From positions 1 through 64,000 of the forward strand of contig WRMF01000009.1 of NCBI GenBank assembly GCA_009777245.1: DNA of 64,000 nucleotides. Direction: 5' to 3'. This document shows positions 50,449 to 60,022 of this stretch, one piece after another. The position numbers were made by a program, and so were the translations under genes. Position 1 is the first letter of the stretch. Each line of letters opens with the position of its first letter. The notes beneath the pieces were generated by a model that worked only from the letters and a program-made list of their open reading frames with translations, made no database searches and was not told the origin of the DNA. Source of the stretch: Betaproteobacteria bacterium. Lineage in GTDB: Bacteria > Pseudomonadota > Gammaproteobacteria > Burkholderiales > Rhodocyclaceae.

Positions 50449-51026
50449 TAGCGGTTCATCCCCGCAAAGCCCATGAAGGCAAGGCTCATCAAGCCTGCGA
50501 TAATCATGGTTATGGCCGCGCCTTTGAAGGGACGCGGCACGTCGGCGGCTTCCACCCGTTCGCGGATGCCGGAGAACAAGAGGAGAACCAACGAAAAACC
50601 AATGGCGCTCCCCATGCCGAAGAGGATTGATTCCACAAAGTCATGGCTGTTTGAAATGTTGATGAGCGGCACTCCCAGCACGGCGCAGTTTGTGGTGATA
50701 AGGGGAAGATAAATGCCAAGGGTTTGCTGCAGGACGGGCGAAGTCCTGGCGATTACCATTTCCGTCAGTTGGACTGCGGCGGCGATGGTAACGATAAAGG
50801 CCAGGGTACGCAGATACTCAAGGCCGAAGGGCAACAGAAGATAGTGGTCAATGATGAAACACGCGCCCGTCGCCAGAGTGAGCACAAAGGTGGTCGCTAC
50901 GCCCATTCCGAAAGCAGTTTCGAGTTTTCTGGACGCGCCCATGAAAGGGCAAAGCCCCAACATTTGCACCAGCACGATGTTGTTTACCAGAACCGCGCCG
51001 ATAATGAGGAACAAGTATGCGGTCAT
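50448..51026 (-). CDS. rnfA: Ion-translocating oxidoreductase subunit RnfA
   Basis: RnfA is a six-helix membrane subunit. The 192-residue protein shows [56 protein letters not shown] with the membrane cysteine shared with RnfE, and [15 protein letters not shown]-like C-terminal sequence ([17 protein letters not shown]). Its start overlaps the pyrD stop (ATGA). Confidence 0.96.
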   Translation of the reverse strand: MTAYLFLIIGAVLVNNIVLVQMLGLCPFMGASRKLETAFGMGVATTFVLTLATGACFIIDHYLLLPFGLEYLRTLAFIVTIAAAVQLTEMVIARTSPVLQQTLGIYLPLITTNCAVLGVPLINISNSHDFVESILFGMGSAIGFSLVLLLFSGIRERVEAADVPRPFKGAAITMIIAGLMSLAFMGFAGMNR

Positions 51027-52072
51027 GATTTTTTGCCGTTCGTTTTACCGTTCATCATGGCTAGAGCGGCTTCCCGCGCGAGGGCGGGACCACGATAGAT
51101 CAAGCCGGTATAGATTTGCGCGAGTTTGGCGCCTGCCGCGATTTTGGCGCGGGCGTCTTCCCCGCTCATGATGCCGCCCGCGCCGATCAAGGGGACTTCT
51201 CCTTGCAGGGCGTTGGCCAATTTGCCCAGCGCCTGATTGGCAAGGCGAAAGACAGGCGCGCCGGAAAGTCCGCCGGTTTCATTGCCGCGCGGCAGATGGT
51301 CGACTCCTGTGCGTGAAATGGTGGTATTGGTGGCGATAGCCGCGTCCATCCGGTGTTTTTTGAGGGCGGCGGCTATGTCCTGAATATCCTGATCCGCAAG
51401 ATCAGGCGCGATTTTCAGCGCCAGCGGCACGTAACGACCATGTTGGTCGGCGAGTCTTGTTTGCGCCGCTTTCAGGCTTAAGAGCAGATCGTCAAGGGCT
51501 TCGGTCTTTTGCAGCGCGCGCAGGTTTTCGGTGTTCGGGCTGGAAATGTTGATGGCGACGTAGCTTGCGACGGGATAGACCTTTTCCAGACAGCAGAGAT
51601 AATCATCAACCGCCTTCTCCAATGGCGTATCGGCATTTTTTCCGATGTTTACGCCTATGATTCCGCCTTGTCTGTAGAAGCGGGCGAGTTTGACGTTGGC
51701 TACGAGGGCGTCTGCTCCGTGGTTGTTGAACCCCATCCGGTTGATGATGGCGCGCTCTTGCGGCAGGCGGAACAAGCGCGGTTTGGGGTTGCCCGCCTGC
51801 GGGCGCGGCGTGACCGTGCCGATTTCGATGTGACCGAAACCGAGCGCGGCAAGGGCGTCTATGTGTTCGCCGTTTTTGTCCATGCCTGCGGCAAGCCCTA
51901 TCCGGTTGGGGAATGTCAGGCCCATGACCTCTATTGGATCGGACACCGGCGGAGGAAGGACGCGAGAGAGCATCCCGGCGGCTTCCAGGAACGAGAGACC
52001 GCTCAAGCTGACGCAGTGCGCGCGCTCGGCGGGTAGGGCAAACAAGGTTTTACGAAGTAGCGGATAAAGCAT
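51023..52072 (-). CDS. pyrD: Dihydroorotate dehydrogenase (quinone), class 2 PyrD
   Basis: PyrD oxidises dihydroorotate to orotate and passes electrons to the quinone pool. The ATG at 52072 gives 349 residues starting [19 protein letters not shown], the class 2 membrane-docking helix; an open frame further upstream is rejected. Other signatures are [65 protein letters not shown] and [16 protein letters not shown]. It is the first gene of the pyrD-rnf group. Confidence 0.96.
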   Translation of the reverse strand: MLYPLLRKTLFALPAERAHCVSLSGLSFLEAAGMLSRVLPPPVSDPIEVMGLTFPNRIGLAAGMDKNGEHIDALAALGFGHIEIGTVTPRPQAGNPKPRLFRLPQERAIINRMGFNNHGADALVANVKLARFYRQGGIIGVNIGKNADTPLEKAVDDYLCCLEKVYPVASYVAINISSPNTENLRALQKTEALDDLLLSLKAAQTRLADQHGRYVPLALKIAPDLADQDIQDIAAALKKHRMDAAIATNTTISRTGVDHLPRGNETGGLSGAPVFRLANQALGKLANALQGEVPLIGAGGIMSGEDARAKIAAGAKLAQIYTGLIYRGPALAREAALAMMNGKTNGKKS

Positions 52073-52158
52073 GATGGGACGGCATTTTACCAGAGCATGA
52101 ACGCGAGGCGGGCGGAATGGGTGAAATCTTGCCAGGATGACGAGGCGCGGGCATAAAA

Positions 52159-52183
52159 AAGCAGGCGCTAAAAGCGCCTGCTT
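52159..52183 (-). terminator. Intrinsic terminator after the porin gene
   Basis: AAGCAGGCGCT pairs with AGCGCCTGCTT around three bases. On the minus strand it is followed by a T-rich run (the complement of AAAAAA at 52155-52160). It lies 19 bases beyond the porin stop. Confidence 0.85.
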
Positions 52184-52201
52184 TGGATTCATGAGAATGA
52201 A

Positions 52202-53299
52202 TCAGAATGTATGCCTCAAGCCGAGCTGGAAGCCTTGCTGGTAGTCGTTCCCGCTGTTGGAGCTGTCGCCCACGGCGGCAAAGGCGGCGCGCTGCTTCTT
52301 GTTGCTGATGTCGGAGTAGGCGGCGTAGAAGTTGGTGCGCTTGGAGAGGCTGTAGGTGTAGCCTACCGCCCACTGGTTCGCCTTGTAACTTTTCTCGCCT
52401 TTGGCAGCTCTCAGCTTGCTCTCGGTGTAGGAAGCCTGGATGGCATTCTTGCCGAACGGCACACTTACGCCCAAAAGGTAGCTCTTCAGCTTTTTGCCGT
52501 CTGCGGCTGCCGTATCGCTGGATAGCTTGTTTTCATCATAGAAAGCGTGCAGCTTTACCGCGCCGAAATCATAGGTTCCGGCCAGCGCCCAGTTGGTGAT
52601 TTTTGGCTTGAGGACAATTACCGTGCCGTCGGATTTGATTTGGTGATAGGAAAGGCCGATGTCCACGGGGCCGTTGGTATAGCGGGGCATAAGCGCGTAT
52701 ACCTTGGCATCGCCGTCATTGCCCACAGCTTCTTGCAAAATGGCGTTGGTCGAGTAAGCCGCAGTCACGTTGAAACCGCCGAAGGAGGGGCTGACGTAGG
52801 CAACCGTGTTATCCACCCGGGTCGGGTCGAACAGGTTTTCGCCTGATGTGGTTACTCCCGCCGCGAATACGTTGCGATACATTCCGACCGTGCCGGCCTT
52901 GAAGGGATCAACGGCGGAGAGAAGGGAATAGTGTGGCGCATACAGACGACCAGCGATTAACGTGCCGACGCTGCTGTTGGTAAAACCCGCAAAGGCTTGT
53001 CGCCCGAAGATGCGACTGCTTTGGCGCAGATTGCCGGTATCGGCGGCAAACCCGGTTTCCAGGGTAAACAGGGCTGACCAGCCGTTACCCAGGTCTTCCG
53101 TGCCTCTGAAACCCAGACGGCTACCGGCGGAGATGCCGTCGTCAATAGCGGTCTGGGACTTTACCCCTTTAACCGCATTGTCGCTGCGATGGGCGATACC
53201 CATATCTACGCTGCCGTAGATGGTCACGTTAGCGGACTGGGCGAATGCCGCGCCAGAAGCCAGGGCGGCAACGGCGAGCGCGATGATTTTTTTCTGCAT
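52202..53299 (-). CDS. General porin (trimeric, Neisseria/Burkholderia type)
   Basis: The ATG at 53299 with CAGGAG upstream gives 365 residues. A signal peptide (MQKKIIALAVAALASG..., cleaved after AFA) is followed by SANVTIYGSVDMGIAHRSDN, SRLGFRGTEDLGNGWSALFT, LETGFAADTGN, RIFGRQAFAGFTNSSVGTLI and a C-terminal strand ending GLRHTF with the terminal Phe. This is the 16-stranded porin 4 pattern common in betaproteobacteria. It allows passive uptake of small solutes. The gene stands alone with its own terminator. Confidence 0.94.
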   Translation of the reverse strand: MQKKIIALAVAALASGAAFAQSANVTIYGSVDMGIAHRSDNAVKGVKSQTAIDDGISAGSRLGFRGTEDLGNGWSALFTLETGFAADTGNLRQSSRIFGRQAFAGFTNSSVGTLIAGRLYAPHYSLLSAVDPFKAGTVGMYRNVFAAGVTTSGENLFDPTRVDNTVAYVSPSFGGFNVTAAYSTNAILQEAVGNDGDAKVYALMPRYTNGPVDIGLSYHQIKSDGTVIVLKPKITNWALAGTYDFGAVKLHAFYDENKLSSDTAAADGKKLKSYLLGVSVPFGKNAIQASYTESKLRAAKGEKSYKANQWAVGYTYSLSKRTNFYAAYSDISNKKQRAAFAAVGDSSNSGNDYQQGFQLGLRHTF

Positions 53300-53599
53300 G
53301 AGATACTCCTGTGATGAAATGAAAAGGGATTTGAATTGTCCGTTCAACGGGAATTCCAAATCTCGACTGCTATTTAAGCAAGTTTTGTTTGACAGTTCAG
53401 TGACAGTTGGCGCATTAAGGCGGACAGAATCGCAATATCGGGGGTTTTGTCGGGTTTTTTACAACAGCTTGCCGCCGCCAACTCACAATCTGCCAGGCTC
53501 CAAAAAGCGATAAAGGCGCGCTCAACAGGCCAGATGGTTTTTGCAACACACTTGCCAATTCTGCTACACTTCAACCAACCATAAACAGGAGCGCACATC
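53300..53599. other. Intergenic region between divergent porin and small membrane protein genes
   Basis: No gene. On the plus strand TTGCAA (53541-53546) and TACACT (53565-53570), 18 bases apart with TGC before the -10, form a plausible promoter for the small gene at 53600. The porin promoter should lie in 53320-53420 but has no clear consensus boxes; two GACAGTT motifs (53390 and 53401) are 11 bases apart. Confidence 0.4.
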
Positions 53600-53875
53600 A
53601 TGACTACCCTCAACTTCACGTTTTCAGATGCCTTGCAGGAAATCGGCATATCGAAAGAAAAAGCCCAAGCAATGGCGGAACTGTTAGGCAAAGAAATCAA
53701 TCAGAACATTGACAGCAGGTACACGATTCATTCAAGAATGCTGGCTACTCAAGGCGACATCGAAAAATTACGCGCCGACATGGCAAACGCAAAAGTCGAG
53801 ATCATCAAGTGGAATCTGGGCGCAATCTTCGCAGCCGTCACCCTGGCTGTCGCAATCATAAAAATCTTCAACTGA
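53600..53875 (+). CDS. Small coiled-coil protein with a C-terminal membrane helix
   Basis: CAGGAG precedes the ATG. The 91-residue protein has a helical N-terminal half (EIGISKEKAQAMAELLGKEI), a coiled-coil-like region (QGDIEKLRADMANAKVEIIK) and a closing hydrophobic helix (LGAIFAAVTLAVAIIKIF). The pattern resembles DUF1640-like and phage-derived tail-anchored coiled-coil proteins. Function unknown. A good terminator follows, so it is a one-gene unit. Confidence 0.75.
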   Translation: MTTLNFTFSDALQEIGISKEKAQAMAELLGKEINQNIDSRYTIHSRMLATQGDIEKLRADMANAKVEIIKWNLGAIFAAVTLAVAIIKIFN

Positions 53876-53876
53876 C

Positions 53877-53906
53877 AAAACCCGGGCATACACCGGGTTT
53901 TCTTTT
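53877..53906 (+). terminator. Intrinsic terminator after the small coiled-coil gene
   Basis: AAAACCCGG pairs with CCGGGTTTT around a 7-base loop, followed by CTTTT. It begins one base after the stop codon. Confidence 0.85.
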
Positions 53907-54050
53907 GCCTGATTAGCCTGGACTATCAAAATCGCGCTTGGTCAGCTAGCGCCAGCTCCCGATGAAAAGCTCGACCAAATGGGAGAGGGGAAACCGAAGA
54001 GGAGCGACAAAAATGTAACAGAATGAAACATTCAGGGAAGAGGCGCATAA

Positions 54051-54073
54051 ACATACAAACGTGTATGTATAAT
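54051..54073 (+). promoter_or_regulatory. Operator and -10 of the RND efflux operon
   Basis: Perfect 7-base arms ACATACA (54051-54057) and TGTATGT (54062-54068) flank AACG. The right arm runs directly into TATAAT (54068-54073), so a bound repressor would cover the promoter. The sequence is like published AcrR operators, which contain ACATACA/TGTATGT-type arms. No good -35 is present 16-18 bases upstream. Confidence 0.7.
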
Positions 54074-54101
54074 ACGCAAGATTTTTTACCGGAGAGAGTA
54101 T

Positions 54102-55280
54102 ATGAGAATCTCATACCGCGATAAACTGGCAATAACAGGTTGCCTGTTGCTGGTCGGCATGGTCGGCTGTTCGGAAGCTCCGAATACGGGGCAACAGATG
54201 CCGGTATTGCCGGTGACAGTAATTGCCGTAGAGCCGCAAAGCGCGCCGCGTGTGCTGGAAATCACGGCGCAGACCGAGGGCGCGAAGGAAACCGAAGTGC
54301 GCGCCCGCGTTAGCGGACTGTTGATGCGGCAGTTTTATCAGGAAGGCGACATGGTCAAGGCCGGACAGCCTTTGTTTTTGATTGACCGCGCATCCTACGA
54401 GAACGCCTACGCCGAAGCCAAGGCCAGAGCCGACCAGACAGCGCGGGAGCGGGAGCGCTTCAAGAGATTGCTGGACATGAACGCCATCTCCAGAAAGGAA
54501 TACGACGACACGGCTTCCGCCGACGACATGGCGCAGGCGGCGTTAAGACAGGCAGCCCTGAATCTCTCCTGGACGAACGTGACCGCGCCGGTGGATGGAA
54601 TAACGGGACGCGCGGACAAATCTGTCGGTAACCTGATCAGCGCGGGCGCGGACAGCCTGCTTACCGTAATTCGCCAAAACGACCCGATTTGGGTGCGTTT
54701 TTCCCTGTCCGAGAGCGAATCGGCCAAACTCCCCGGCGGCAGACTGACGCCGGGAGCCATTACCGGCGTGGAATTGGTGCTGGCGGACGGTTCGGTATAC
54801 GAGTATCCGGGACAGATCAATTTTCTCGCTTCATCCATTGACACGACGCTGGGAACCCAGCAGATACGGGCGGAATTTCCCAACCCTGAAGGACGCCTGC
54901 TGCCGGGGCAATTCGCGCGGGCGCGGTTGATCGCCGGCGAATACGAGAATGTTTATCTGATCCCGCAAGTGGCGATATTGCAGACCCCGCAAGCCAATCT
55001 GGTAATGCTGGCGGACGCGGACAACAAAGTCGCGCCGCGTCCGGTCAAGTTGGGCGAATGGTCGGGCAAAAACTGGATCGTGCTGGGCGGACTTAATCCG
55101 GGAGACAGGGTTATCGTGGATAACATCATCAAACTTCGTCCCGGCAATCCGGTAGCGCCCCATCCGCCGCAAACGCAGGGTCAGCCGGGCCAGGGCGGCC
55201 AGCCCGGGCAACAGCCGAGCCAGCCGGGGCAACCTGGCGGGCAGTCGGCTTCCGGCGGGACGCCACAGGCCGGACAATAA
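54102..55280 (+). CDS. RND efflux periplasmic adaptor (AcrA/MexA type)
   Basis: The 392-residue lipoprotein (lipobox GMVGC, Cys23) links the inner-membrane pump to the outer-membrane channel. It has the lipoyl and hairpin domains (EVRARVSGLLMRQFYQEGDM, VKAGQPLFLIDRASYENAYA), the helical segment, LNLSWTNVTAPVDGITGRAD and RLLPGQFARARLIAGEYEN, then a low-complexity Gly/Pro/Gln tail (residues about 355-392) not usual for the family. GGAGAG lies upstream. It is the first gene of a four-gene operon. Confidence 0.95.
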   Translation: MRISYRDKLAITGCLLLVGMVGCSEAPNTGQQMPVLPVTVIAVEPQSAPRVLEITAQTEGAKETEVRARVSGLLMRQFYQEGDMVKAGQPLFLIDRASYENAYAEAKARADQTARERERFKRLLDMNAISRKEYDDTASADDMAQAALRQAALNLSWTNVTAPVDGITGRADKSVGNLISAGADSLLTVIRQNDPIWVRFSLSESESAKLPGGRLTPGAITGVELVLADGSVYEYPGQINFLASSIDTTLGTQQIRAEFPNPEGRLLPGQFARARLIAGEYENVYLIPQVAILQTPQANLVMLADADNKVAPRPVKLGEWSGKNWIVLGGLNPGDRVIVDNIIKLRPGNPVAPHPPQTQGQPGQGGQPGQQPSQPGQPGGQSASGGTPQAGQ

Positions 55281-55289
55281 GGAGCCGTC

Positions 55290-58200
55290 ATGTTTTCCAA
55301 GTTCTTTATTGACCGGCCTATTTTCGCGTCGGTTGTCTCCATTATCGTAGTCCTTGCCGGTCTTGCGGCCTTTCAGATTTTGCCGGTCGCGCAATATCCG
55401 GAGATTACCCCGCCGACCGTCACGATTTCCGCGAGCTATCCGGGCGCTTCCGCGGAAACGCTTGCCAAAACGGTTGCCGCCCCTATCGAAGCGCAGCTAA
55501 GCGGAACCGAAGGCTTGGCCTACTTCAATTCTGTAGCGACTGCGGATGGAACCATCTCGATTACCGTCACCTTCGAGGTCGGAACCGACCCGGATATGGC
55601 GCTCGTCAATGTGAATAACCGGGTCAAGATCGCCGAACCCAGGCTTCCGGAAGACGTGCGGCGTAACGGGGTGTCGGTTCTGAAACGCTCGCCCGACATC
55701 CTGAAAGTCTATGGTATTACTTCAAACCAGGGGCATTCCCGTCTGTTTCTTTCCAATTACACTTCCATCAATATCGTTGACGAATTGAAAAGGGTTCCCG
55801 GCGTCGGCGACGTTATGGTATTCGGAGCGCAGGATTATTCAATGCGTATCTGGTTGAAGCCTGACCGGATGGCGCAACTGCAAATAACCACGGCGGAAAT
55901 CGCCGCCGCCATCCGCGAGCAGAACAGCCAGAACGCCGCCGGAAAAATCGGGCAGGAGCCGGTGGTGGATGGTCAGATGCTGATGTACACCGTCAACGCG
56001 AAGGGGCGGCTGGTAGAGCCAGAAGAGTTTGGCGACATCGTGCTGCGCGCCGACGGCCCTGGCGGCATTCTGCGCCTGAAAGATGTGGCAAGAGTGGAAC
56101 TGGGCGCGAACTACTACAACTCGCGCACCATGCTAAAAGGTCAGGACTCGGTCGGAATGGGCATCTTCCTGTTGGCCGGAGCCAACGCCCTGAAGGTCTC
56201 CGAGCTTGTGGAAGCCAAGATGCAGGAGATGAAAAAAGACTTCCCGGAAGGCATGTATTATTTAGTGCCCTTTGATACGACCAGATTCATTGTCGCTTCC
56301 ATTGACGCAGTGCAGGAAACCCTATACGAGGCGTTCTTTCTTGTGCTTCTGGTTATATACGTCTTCCTGCAAAGCTCTCGCGCGACCTTTATTCCGATGC
56401 TTGCCGTGCCTATTTCGCTGATCGGCGCTTTTGCCGGTCTCTGGCTATTCGGCTTCACCATAAATACCTTGACCCTGTTTGCGGTGGTGCTTGCTATCGG
56501 GATTGTGGTGGATGACGCCATTATCGTGATAGAAAACGTCGAGCGTCTGATGGAAGAAGAAAAAATGGCGCCTTACGCCGCTGCGGTGGAAGCCATGCGC
56601 GAAATATCCGGCGCGTTGGTTGCCATTGTGCTTGTGCTGTGTTCGGTGTTCATTCCGGTGGCATTCCTGGGAGGCATGGCCGGACAACTCTACAAACAAT
56701 TTGCGGTGACGGTGGCTGTTGCCGTTGTGTTTTCCGGAATGGTGGCGCTGACAATCGCTCCGGCGCTTTGCGCTCTTCTGTTGAAACACAAGCACAACGG
56801 AGATAAAAACGGCGATGGTTTGCAACAAAAACTGAACCGCTTGGTGGAAAAATTCTTCATCCCCTTTAACCGTCTGTTTGACGGGATTACTCGCGCCTAC
56901 ACTTCAACGGTAAGATTTGTGCTGAATCATGACATGATAGGGGCGGTGGCGTTTGCCGCTGTGATAGGGATTTGCGTCCTGCTCCTTCGCACCGTGCCCG
57001 GCGGCTTTGTGCCGCAGGAAGACCAGGGCGCGCTCTTTGCCGCCATGATAATGCCGGATGGCGCAACCTTGGAACGCACGGTTAACGTGGGTCAGCAAAT
57101 GGCGGCGATGGTGGAGAGCGATCCAGCCGTCGAATTCGCGTTTGCCGTAGCCGGGTTTGACATGATCGGCGGCAGCAAGGGAACCATGTTCATCAACCTG
57201 AAAAACTGGAGCGAGCGACCGGAGCCAAAGTTGCTGGAAAGAATCGCGGTGAAACTGGGCTTAAAGAAGAAACGGGAGGACATGTCTGCGGACGCTTTGG
57301 CCGGCAAATTCTCCGGCATGGGACAGATGATGACCGACGGCATGGTTATCGTGTTCAATCTTCCCGCCATTACCGGGTTAGGCTCGGTCGGCGGTTTTGA
57401 GGCGTATATCCAGAATCGTAACAATGATGATCCGGTGCAGCTTGCCGACGTGATTCAGGACTTCATGACCGCCCTTGGCAAACGCCCTGAATTCCAGTGC
57501 CCGACCTGTCGCATCTCCACTTCAATCCGCGCCACCGTGCCGCAGTTGTTCATCGAGGTGGACGAGCAAAAGGCGATAGCCCTTGGGCTTTCCCTAAGCG
57601 ACGTGTACTCGACGCTCCAAGCCAACATGGGCGCTCTTTACGTCAATGACTTCAATCTGGGCAGCAAGGTCTACCAGGTGCAGATGCAGGCTGAGAGCGA
57701 ATACCGGATGAAGCCTGAGGATCTCGGCAAATTGTATGTGAAGAGCAGAAACGGAGCGATGATTCCCACCTCCGCGTTCAGTTCGGTGAGATTTATCAAC
57801 GCGCCGGAAGTGGCGGAGCGTTTCAACGGATTCAGCGCCGCCAAGGTCATGGGCGCCGCCCGTGACGGCGTCAGTTCCGGCGAAGTCATCAAGATGGTCG
57901 AGGAAACTGTCGCCGAAGTTCTGCCGGAAGGATTCCAGCTTGCCTGGACGGGTTCTGTGTATCAGGAAAAAGCGACCGCCGGTTCCGCAGTGACCGCCTT
58001 TCTCTTCGCCATAGTCCTGGTGCTCCTTATCCTTGCTGCGCTCTACGAGAGATGGGCATTGCCGGTAGCCATCATCATGGCGGTGCCTTTCGCCCTTATG
58101 GGGGCGCTTGTCGCCGTCTGGCTGCGCGATATGCCTAACGACATATATTTCCAGATTGGCCTTTTGGTCTTGATTGGCCTGGCCTCAAAGAACGCCATTC

Positions 58201-58517
58201 TGATTGTGGAATTTGCCTCGCATAATCTGGCCAAAGGCATGAGCGTGGTTGAAGCCGCGGTTGAAGCCGCCAGACTGCGTTTCAGGCCAATCATCATGAC
58301 CTCGCTTGCCTTTACGATGGGGGTATTTCCGCTCTTCAAGGCAACCGGCGCGGGCGGAGCGGCGCGACGTTCTATGGGAACGGGCGTGGTAGGCGGCATG
58401 ATCGCCGCGACTTTTATCGCCATTATCTTCGTGCCTCTCTTTTTCAAATGGTTTGAGCGCGGCAGGAAGCGGGCGTTGCCGGAAGATCGGCATGTAGTGA
58501 AAGGAGACGCGCCATGA
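55290..58517 (+). CDS. RND multidrug efflux transporter (AcrB/MexB type, HAE1)
   Basis: The 1075-residue inner-membrane pump exports drugs and amphiphiles using proton flow. It starts MFSKFFIDRPIFASVVSIIV. The proton-relay aspartate pair is in VLAIGIVVDDAIIVIENVER and the TM10 lysine in GLLVLIGLASKNAILIVEFA. Also seen are GVGDVMVFGAQDYSMRIWL, PGGFVPQEDQGALFAAMIMP and RPIIMTSLAFTMGVFPL. It is slightly longer than AcrB (1049), with additions near the central loop. The stop overlaps the next gene by 4 bases. Confidence 0.96.
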   Translation: MFSKFFIDRPIFASVVSIIVVLAGLAAFQILPVAQYPEITPPTVTISASYPGASAETLAKTVAAPIEAQLSGTEGLAYFNSVATADGTISITVTFEVGTDPDMALVNVNNRVKIAEPRLPEDVRRNGVSVLKRSPDILKVYGITSNQGHSRLFLSNYTSINIVDELKRVPGVGDVMVFGAQDYSMRIWLKPDRMAQLQITTAEIAAAIREQNSQNAAGKIGQEPVVDGQMLMYTVNAKGRLVEPEEFGDIVLRADGPGGILRLKDVARVELGANYYNSRTMLKGQDSVGMGIFLLAGANALKVSELVEAKMQEMKKDFPEGMYYLVPFDTTRFIVASIDAVQETLYEAFFLVLLVIYVFLQSSRATFIPMLAVPISLIGAFAGLWLFGFTINTLTLFAVVLAIGIVVDDAIIVIENVERLMEEEKMAPYAAAVEAMREISGALVAIVLVLCSVFIPVAFLGGMAGQLYKQFAVTVAVAVVFSGMVALTIAPALCALLLKHKHNGDKNGDGLQQKLNRLVEKFFIPFNRLFDGITRAYTSTVRFVLNHDMIGAVAFAAVIGICVLLLRTVPGGFVPQEDQGALFAAMIMPDGATLERTVNVGQQMAAMVESDPAVEFAFAVAGFDMIGGSKGTMFINLKNWSERPEPKLLERIAVKLGLKKKREDMSADALAGKFSGMGQMMTDGMVIVFNLPAITGLGSVGGFEAYIQNRNNDDPVQLADVIQDFMTALGKRPEFQCPTCRISTSIRATVPQLFIEVDEQKAIALGLSLSDVYSTLQANMGALYVNDFNLGSKVYQVQMQAESEYRMKPEDLGKLYVKSRNGAMIPTSAFSSVRFINAPEVAERFNGFSAAKVMGAARDGVSSGEVIKMVEETVAEVLPEGFQLAWTGSVYQEKATAGSAVTAFLFAIVLVLLILAALYERWALPVAIIMAVPFALMGALVAVWLRDMPNDIYFQIGLLVLIGLASKNAILIVEFASHNLAKGMSVVEAAVEAARLRFRPIIMTSLAFTMGVFPLFKATGAGGAARRSMGTGVVGGMIAATFIAIIFVPLFFKWFERGRKRALPEDRHVVKGDAP

Positions 58518-60022
58518 GCCATAGAATTTTTGCGCCCGGCTTGATTGCCGCCCTCTTTTTTTCCGGCTGCGCGGTCGGCCCCGACTATAGCCGCCCGGAA
58601 GCCACATTGCCGGAAGGATATAGAGCCGTAACGCCGGATGCCGCTACCGCAGCCATCAATCCGGAATGGTGGCGGCTCTTTGGCGACGAGGAACTTGATC
58701 GCCTTGTCGAATTGACGTTTGCCAACAATCAGAATCTGGTTGCCGCCGCCGCCCGTATGGAAGCCGCCGAAGCCGCAGCGCGGGAAGCGGGCGCGGACTA
58801 TTTTCCGACTGTTGATCTCTCCGCTTCTTCCGTCCGCGCCCGTACCAGCGGAACGACGGCCAGCGGGGAAATGACGGGGCCAGTGGTTGCGTCCAACCAC
58901 CGCGCCGCCCTTGTCGTCGGCTATGAACTGGACCTTTGGGGGCGAATCCGGCGGCAAAACGAAGCGGCGCGCGCCCAGGCCCTTTCCAGCCGTTTTGCCC
59001 GCGACGCGCTTGTCCTCTCGCTTGCCGGCATGGTGACAACGGAATATCTGACTATCAGGATGCTGGATGCGGAGCTGGATGCCGCAATGGACAACCTCGC
59101 AAGCTGGCTTAGAACCGAACGGATCATGCGGACGCGGTTTGAGGAAGGGTTGTCTTCGGAGCTGGATTGGAAGCAGTCCGTAGTCGCGCACGCCGCCGCG
59201 CACGCGCAATGGGTGGAGCTTAGGCGTCAGCGCGAGTTGTCCGAAAATCGGCTGGGGTTGCTTACCGGACAACCCGGCCTTGTAATCGCTGCCGCGCACG
59301 CGCATGAGCAACCCGGAGAGCGAAACGAAGGACGAAACGGAGAGCGAAACCAGGAGTTTTTCCGCAATATCCCGCTTCCGCCCATTCCGCCGTTGGGCTT
59401 GCCTTCTTCCTTGCTTGAAGCAAGGCCGGATGTGCGCCAGGCCGAGGAAAACCTGATTGCGGCCAATGCCTATATCGGCGTCGCCAAGGCGGCTTATTTC
59501 CCGATGATTGGCTTGACAGGTTTTCTGGGGAGCGAGAGCGCCGAGCTTTCCAAACTGTTTTCCTCGCCCGCGAGAATCTGGTCTTACGGCGCGTCGCTTG
59601 CCATGCCGATTTTCGATGCGGGTCGCACCGGCGCAAGGGTGGATCAGGCGAGCGCCGTTCAGCAGGAAGCTCTTGCCAACTATCGGATGACCGTGCAGAC
59701 CGCTTTTACCGAAGTGAGAGACGCGCTTGTCAATCTGGATTATTACAAGAGGGCGGTTGACGCTCTGGAAGCGCAGGTCAATGCCGCGCGCGATAGCGAA
59801 CGGCTGGCGATGGCGCGTTACGAAGAGGGCTACAGCAGCTTTCTTGAGCCGCTGGATAGCCGTCGGACGCTGGCAAGCGCCGAGCTTTCCCTGTTGGCGG
59901 CGCATCGCAATCATCTGTCTGCCGCTGTGGAACTGTTCAAGGCGTTGGGCGGCGGTTGGCGGCAGGAGCAAACAGGGGAAGCAAACGACAGCGCCTTGCC
60001 GGATGCCGACAAGGAAGGCTGA
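58514..60022 (+). CDS. RND efflux outer-membrane channel (OprM/NodT family)
   Basis: The 502-residue protein is an outer-membrane lipoprotein (lipobox FSGC, Cys19) that completes the tripartite pump. It has AVGPDYSRPEATLPEGYR, WWRLFGDEELDRLVELTFAN, NNQNLVAAAARMEAAEAAAR, LDLWGRIRRQNEAARAQALS, SLLEARPDVRQAEENLIAAN and SYGASLAMPIFDAGRTGARV, standard for the family. An Asn/Glu/Arg-rich insertion lies near residue 270 (GERNEGRNGERNQE). A long open frame on the opposite strand across this gene is a high-G+C shadow. Confidence 0.95.
   Translation: MSHRIFAPGLIAALFFSGCAVGPDYSRPEATLPEGYRAVTPDAATAAINPEWWRLFGDEELDRLVELTFANNQNLVAAAARMEAAEAAAREAGADYFPTVDLSASSVRARTSGTTASGEMTGPVVASNHRAALVVGYELDLWGRIRRQNEAARAQALSSRFARDALVLSLAGMVTTEYLTIRMLDAELDAAMDNLASWLRTERIMRTRFEEGLSSELDWKQSVVAHAAAHAQWVELRRQRELSENRLGLLTGQPGLVIAAAHAHEQPGERNEGRNGERNQEFFRNIPLPPIPPLGLPSSLLEARPDVRQAEENLIAANAYIGVAKAAYFPMIGLTGFLGSESAELSKLFSSPARIWSYGASLAMPIFDAGRTGARVDQASAVQQEALANYRMTVQTAFTEVRDALVNLDYYKRAVDALEAQVNAARDSERLAMARYEEGYSSFLEPLDSRRTLASAELSLLAAHRNHLSAAVELFKALGGGWRQEQTGEANDSALPDADKEG

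Noticed and set aside
58043-59971. A 642-codon open frame on the minus strand opposite the pump and channel genes
   Set aside because: It lies antisense to strongly supported RND and OprM-type genes, encodes low-complexity Arg/Gly/His-rich sequence and has no family features. It is a high-G+C shadow.
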